The notes under the pieces are model-generated. The model did not search any database and was not told the origin of the DNA. It was given only the letters and a program-made list of their open reading frames with translations. Shown in pieces: positions 63,284 to 64,000 of a stretch of 64,000 bases of DNA; the first letter of the stretch is position 1; each line of letters opens with the position of its first letter. The stretch comes from Geofilum rhodophaeum. Lineage in GTDB: Bacteria > Bacteroidota > Bacteroidia > Bacteroidales > Marinilabiliaceae. The stretch is taken from the NCBI RefSeq assembly GCF_002210225.1, contig NZ_MWUJ01000005.1:1-64000 (forward strand), given 5' to 3'. The translations under genes and the position numbers were made by a program.

Positions 63284-63291
63284 TAATTTTG
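63284..63291 (+). promoter_or_regulatory. Putative -7 box for the patatin gene
   Basis: TAATTTTG fits TAnnTTTG and lies 37 bases before the ATG. A TTTG at 63269 is too close for a normal -33 element. Confidence 0.35.
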
Positions 63292-63328
63292 TCTATCTTT
63301 TGGGTACAATCATTTTCTCCCCGCTTTT

Positions 63329-64000
63329 ATGAATCGGATATTATTTGTTTTTTTCTGCCTTGTTCTTTTGCTTTTGCCGCCTGGACTCAGGGGGCAGGAA
63401 CGGCCTAAGGTGGGACTCGTTTTGAGTGGGGGCGGGGCCAAGGGGCTTGCGCACATCGGTGCACTGAAGGTGCTGGAGGAGGCGGGCATTCGTCCCGATT
63501 ACATTACCGGCACCAGCATGGGCAGCATTATAGGGGGCTTGTATGCCATTGGATATGATGCCCACGAGCTGGATTCTATCGTTACTGCAGTCAATTGGGC
63601 CCAGCTCCTTAGTGATCGCATTCCCTTGTCCGATGTCATTCCCGAAGAAAAATACGATTACCAGCGTTTTCATGTTGAATTGAATCTGAGTCGTGAGGGA
63701 CTGAGCGTGCCTGCCGGATTGGTGGGGGGACAGGCCATTTCGGAATTGTTGTCGCGCCTGTCCTCAGGGGTGGCCGGGGTGCAGTCCTTTGCCGACTACC
63801 CCATACCCTTTCAATGTGTGGCGGCTGATTTGCTCAGTGGCGAACAAGTGGTTTTTAACAGTGGCAGTTTTACCACTGCCTTGCGGGCCAGCATGTCCAT
63901 ACCTTCGGTTTTTGCCCCTGTTGCGCTCGACAGTATGTTGCTTATTGATGGGGGCGTGCTCAATAATTTTCCGGTACAGCTTTGTATGGATATGGGGGCG
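63329..64000 (+). CDS. Patatin-like phospholipase, exported (3' end beyond window)
   Basis: The first 224 codons are present and open to the edge. A signal peptide (about 1-22: FVFFCLVLLLLPPGLRG) is followed by a patatin domain with all catalytic elements: oxyanion GGGAKG, nucleophile elbow GTSMGS, and the dyad aspartate in LLIDGGVLNNFP. It would act as a serine lipase/acyl hydrolase in the envelope. In Bacteroidota such proteins are often about 750 residues with a C-terminal Omp85-like barrel, which would place patatin at the outer membrane; this cannot be checked here because the gene is cut. Confidence 0.9.
   Translation, partial: MNRILFVFFCLVLLLLPPGLRGQERPKVGLVLSGGGAKGLAHIGALKVLEEAGIRPDYITGTSMGSIIGGLYAIGYDAHELDSIVTAVNWAQLLSDRIPLSDVIPEEKYDYQRFHVELNLSREGLSVPAGLVGGQAISELLSRLSSGVAGVQSFADYPIPFQCVAADLLSGEQVVFNSGSFTTALRASMSIPSVFAPVALDSMLLIDGGVLNNFPVQLCMDMGA

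Noticed and set aside
1-64000. Altered genetic code with TAG as a sense codon
   Set aside because: Two genes have in-frame TAG, but comM, mpl and ispG use TAG as a normal stop at the expected protein ends.
1-64000. tRNA or rRNA genes, CRISPR arrays, prophage
   Set aside because: No cloverleaf-like segment, regular spacer-repeat pattern or phage structural gene was seen; most gaps are under 200 bases.

Overview
This is about 64 kb of bacterial chromosome from a member of the Bacteroidota (Bacteroidetes). The evidence is a GldA-type ABC ATPase, a secreted protein with a T9SS-like tail, a large IspG with an insert domain, a DUF5683 gene next to parAB, purH joined to the mre cluster, promoters of the TAnnTTTG type, and few Shine-Dalgarno sequences. 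Genes are densely packed and moderately GC-rich. The set suits a free-living carbohydrate-degrading lineage such as the Marinilabiliales, but that rank is inference. I saw no rRNA, tRNA or CRISPR array.

Layout. (1) 1-2450 is the only clearly accessory part. It holds an AT-rich SUKH-family (SMI1/KNR4) gene, the 3' stump of a vapC-like toxin gene, a degraded IS3-family element whose OrfB has one in-frame TAG, and a non-coding gap. (2) 2449-9077: a fibronectin-III secreted protein, also broken by one in-frame TAG, its partner outer-membrane beta-barrel, a GH5 cellulase-like lipoprotein and an MFS carrier. (3) 9139-17456, minus strand: a 5'-nucleotidase-family enzyme with altered active-site residues, then a run read as small membrane protein, mutL, two rhomboid proteases, an EEP-family protein, thyA and folA. 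(4) 17560-26337: comM, pyrophosphatase, a TerB/FHA/ABC fusion exporter, and the mannonate branch of hexuronate breakdown (uxuA plus SDR reductase) with a divergent AraC regulator. (5) 26450-33027: metH, metF, aldehyde dehydrogenase and recX. (6) 33064-42736, minus strand: a YbhN-type membrane protein, a KamA-like radical SAM enzyme, and purH-mreB-mreC-mreD-mrdA-rodA for cell elongation. (7) 42892-50237: comF, mpl, a CoA-transferase, pdxH, gldA, ispG. (8) 50407-56199: a secreted protein, parA, parB, a DUF5683 protein, a LysM lytic transglycosylase and a zinc peptidase. (9) 56200-63169: an RDD gene divergent from SpoIIM, a membrane protein, DUF4129, DUF4350, MoxR and DUF58. (10) A patatin-like phospholipase runs off the right end.

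Most of the window is core metabolism and envelope building: peptidoglycan elongation and recycling (mre/mrd, mpl, lytic transglycosylase), the folate/one-carbon cycle (thyA, folA, metH, metF), and chromosome segregation. The best candidate for an incompletely described system is the RDD-SpoIIM-DUF4129-DUF4350-MoxR-DUF58 cluster. Its two divergent -7 boxes form one perfect palindrome. Other points worth checking are the two nearby amber-interrupted genes, the nucleotidase and KamA-like enzymes with changed active-site residues, a perfect REP-like hairpin between mreB and mreC, and the toxin/immunity debris at the left edge.
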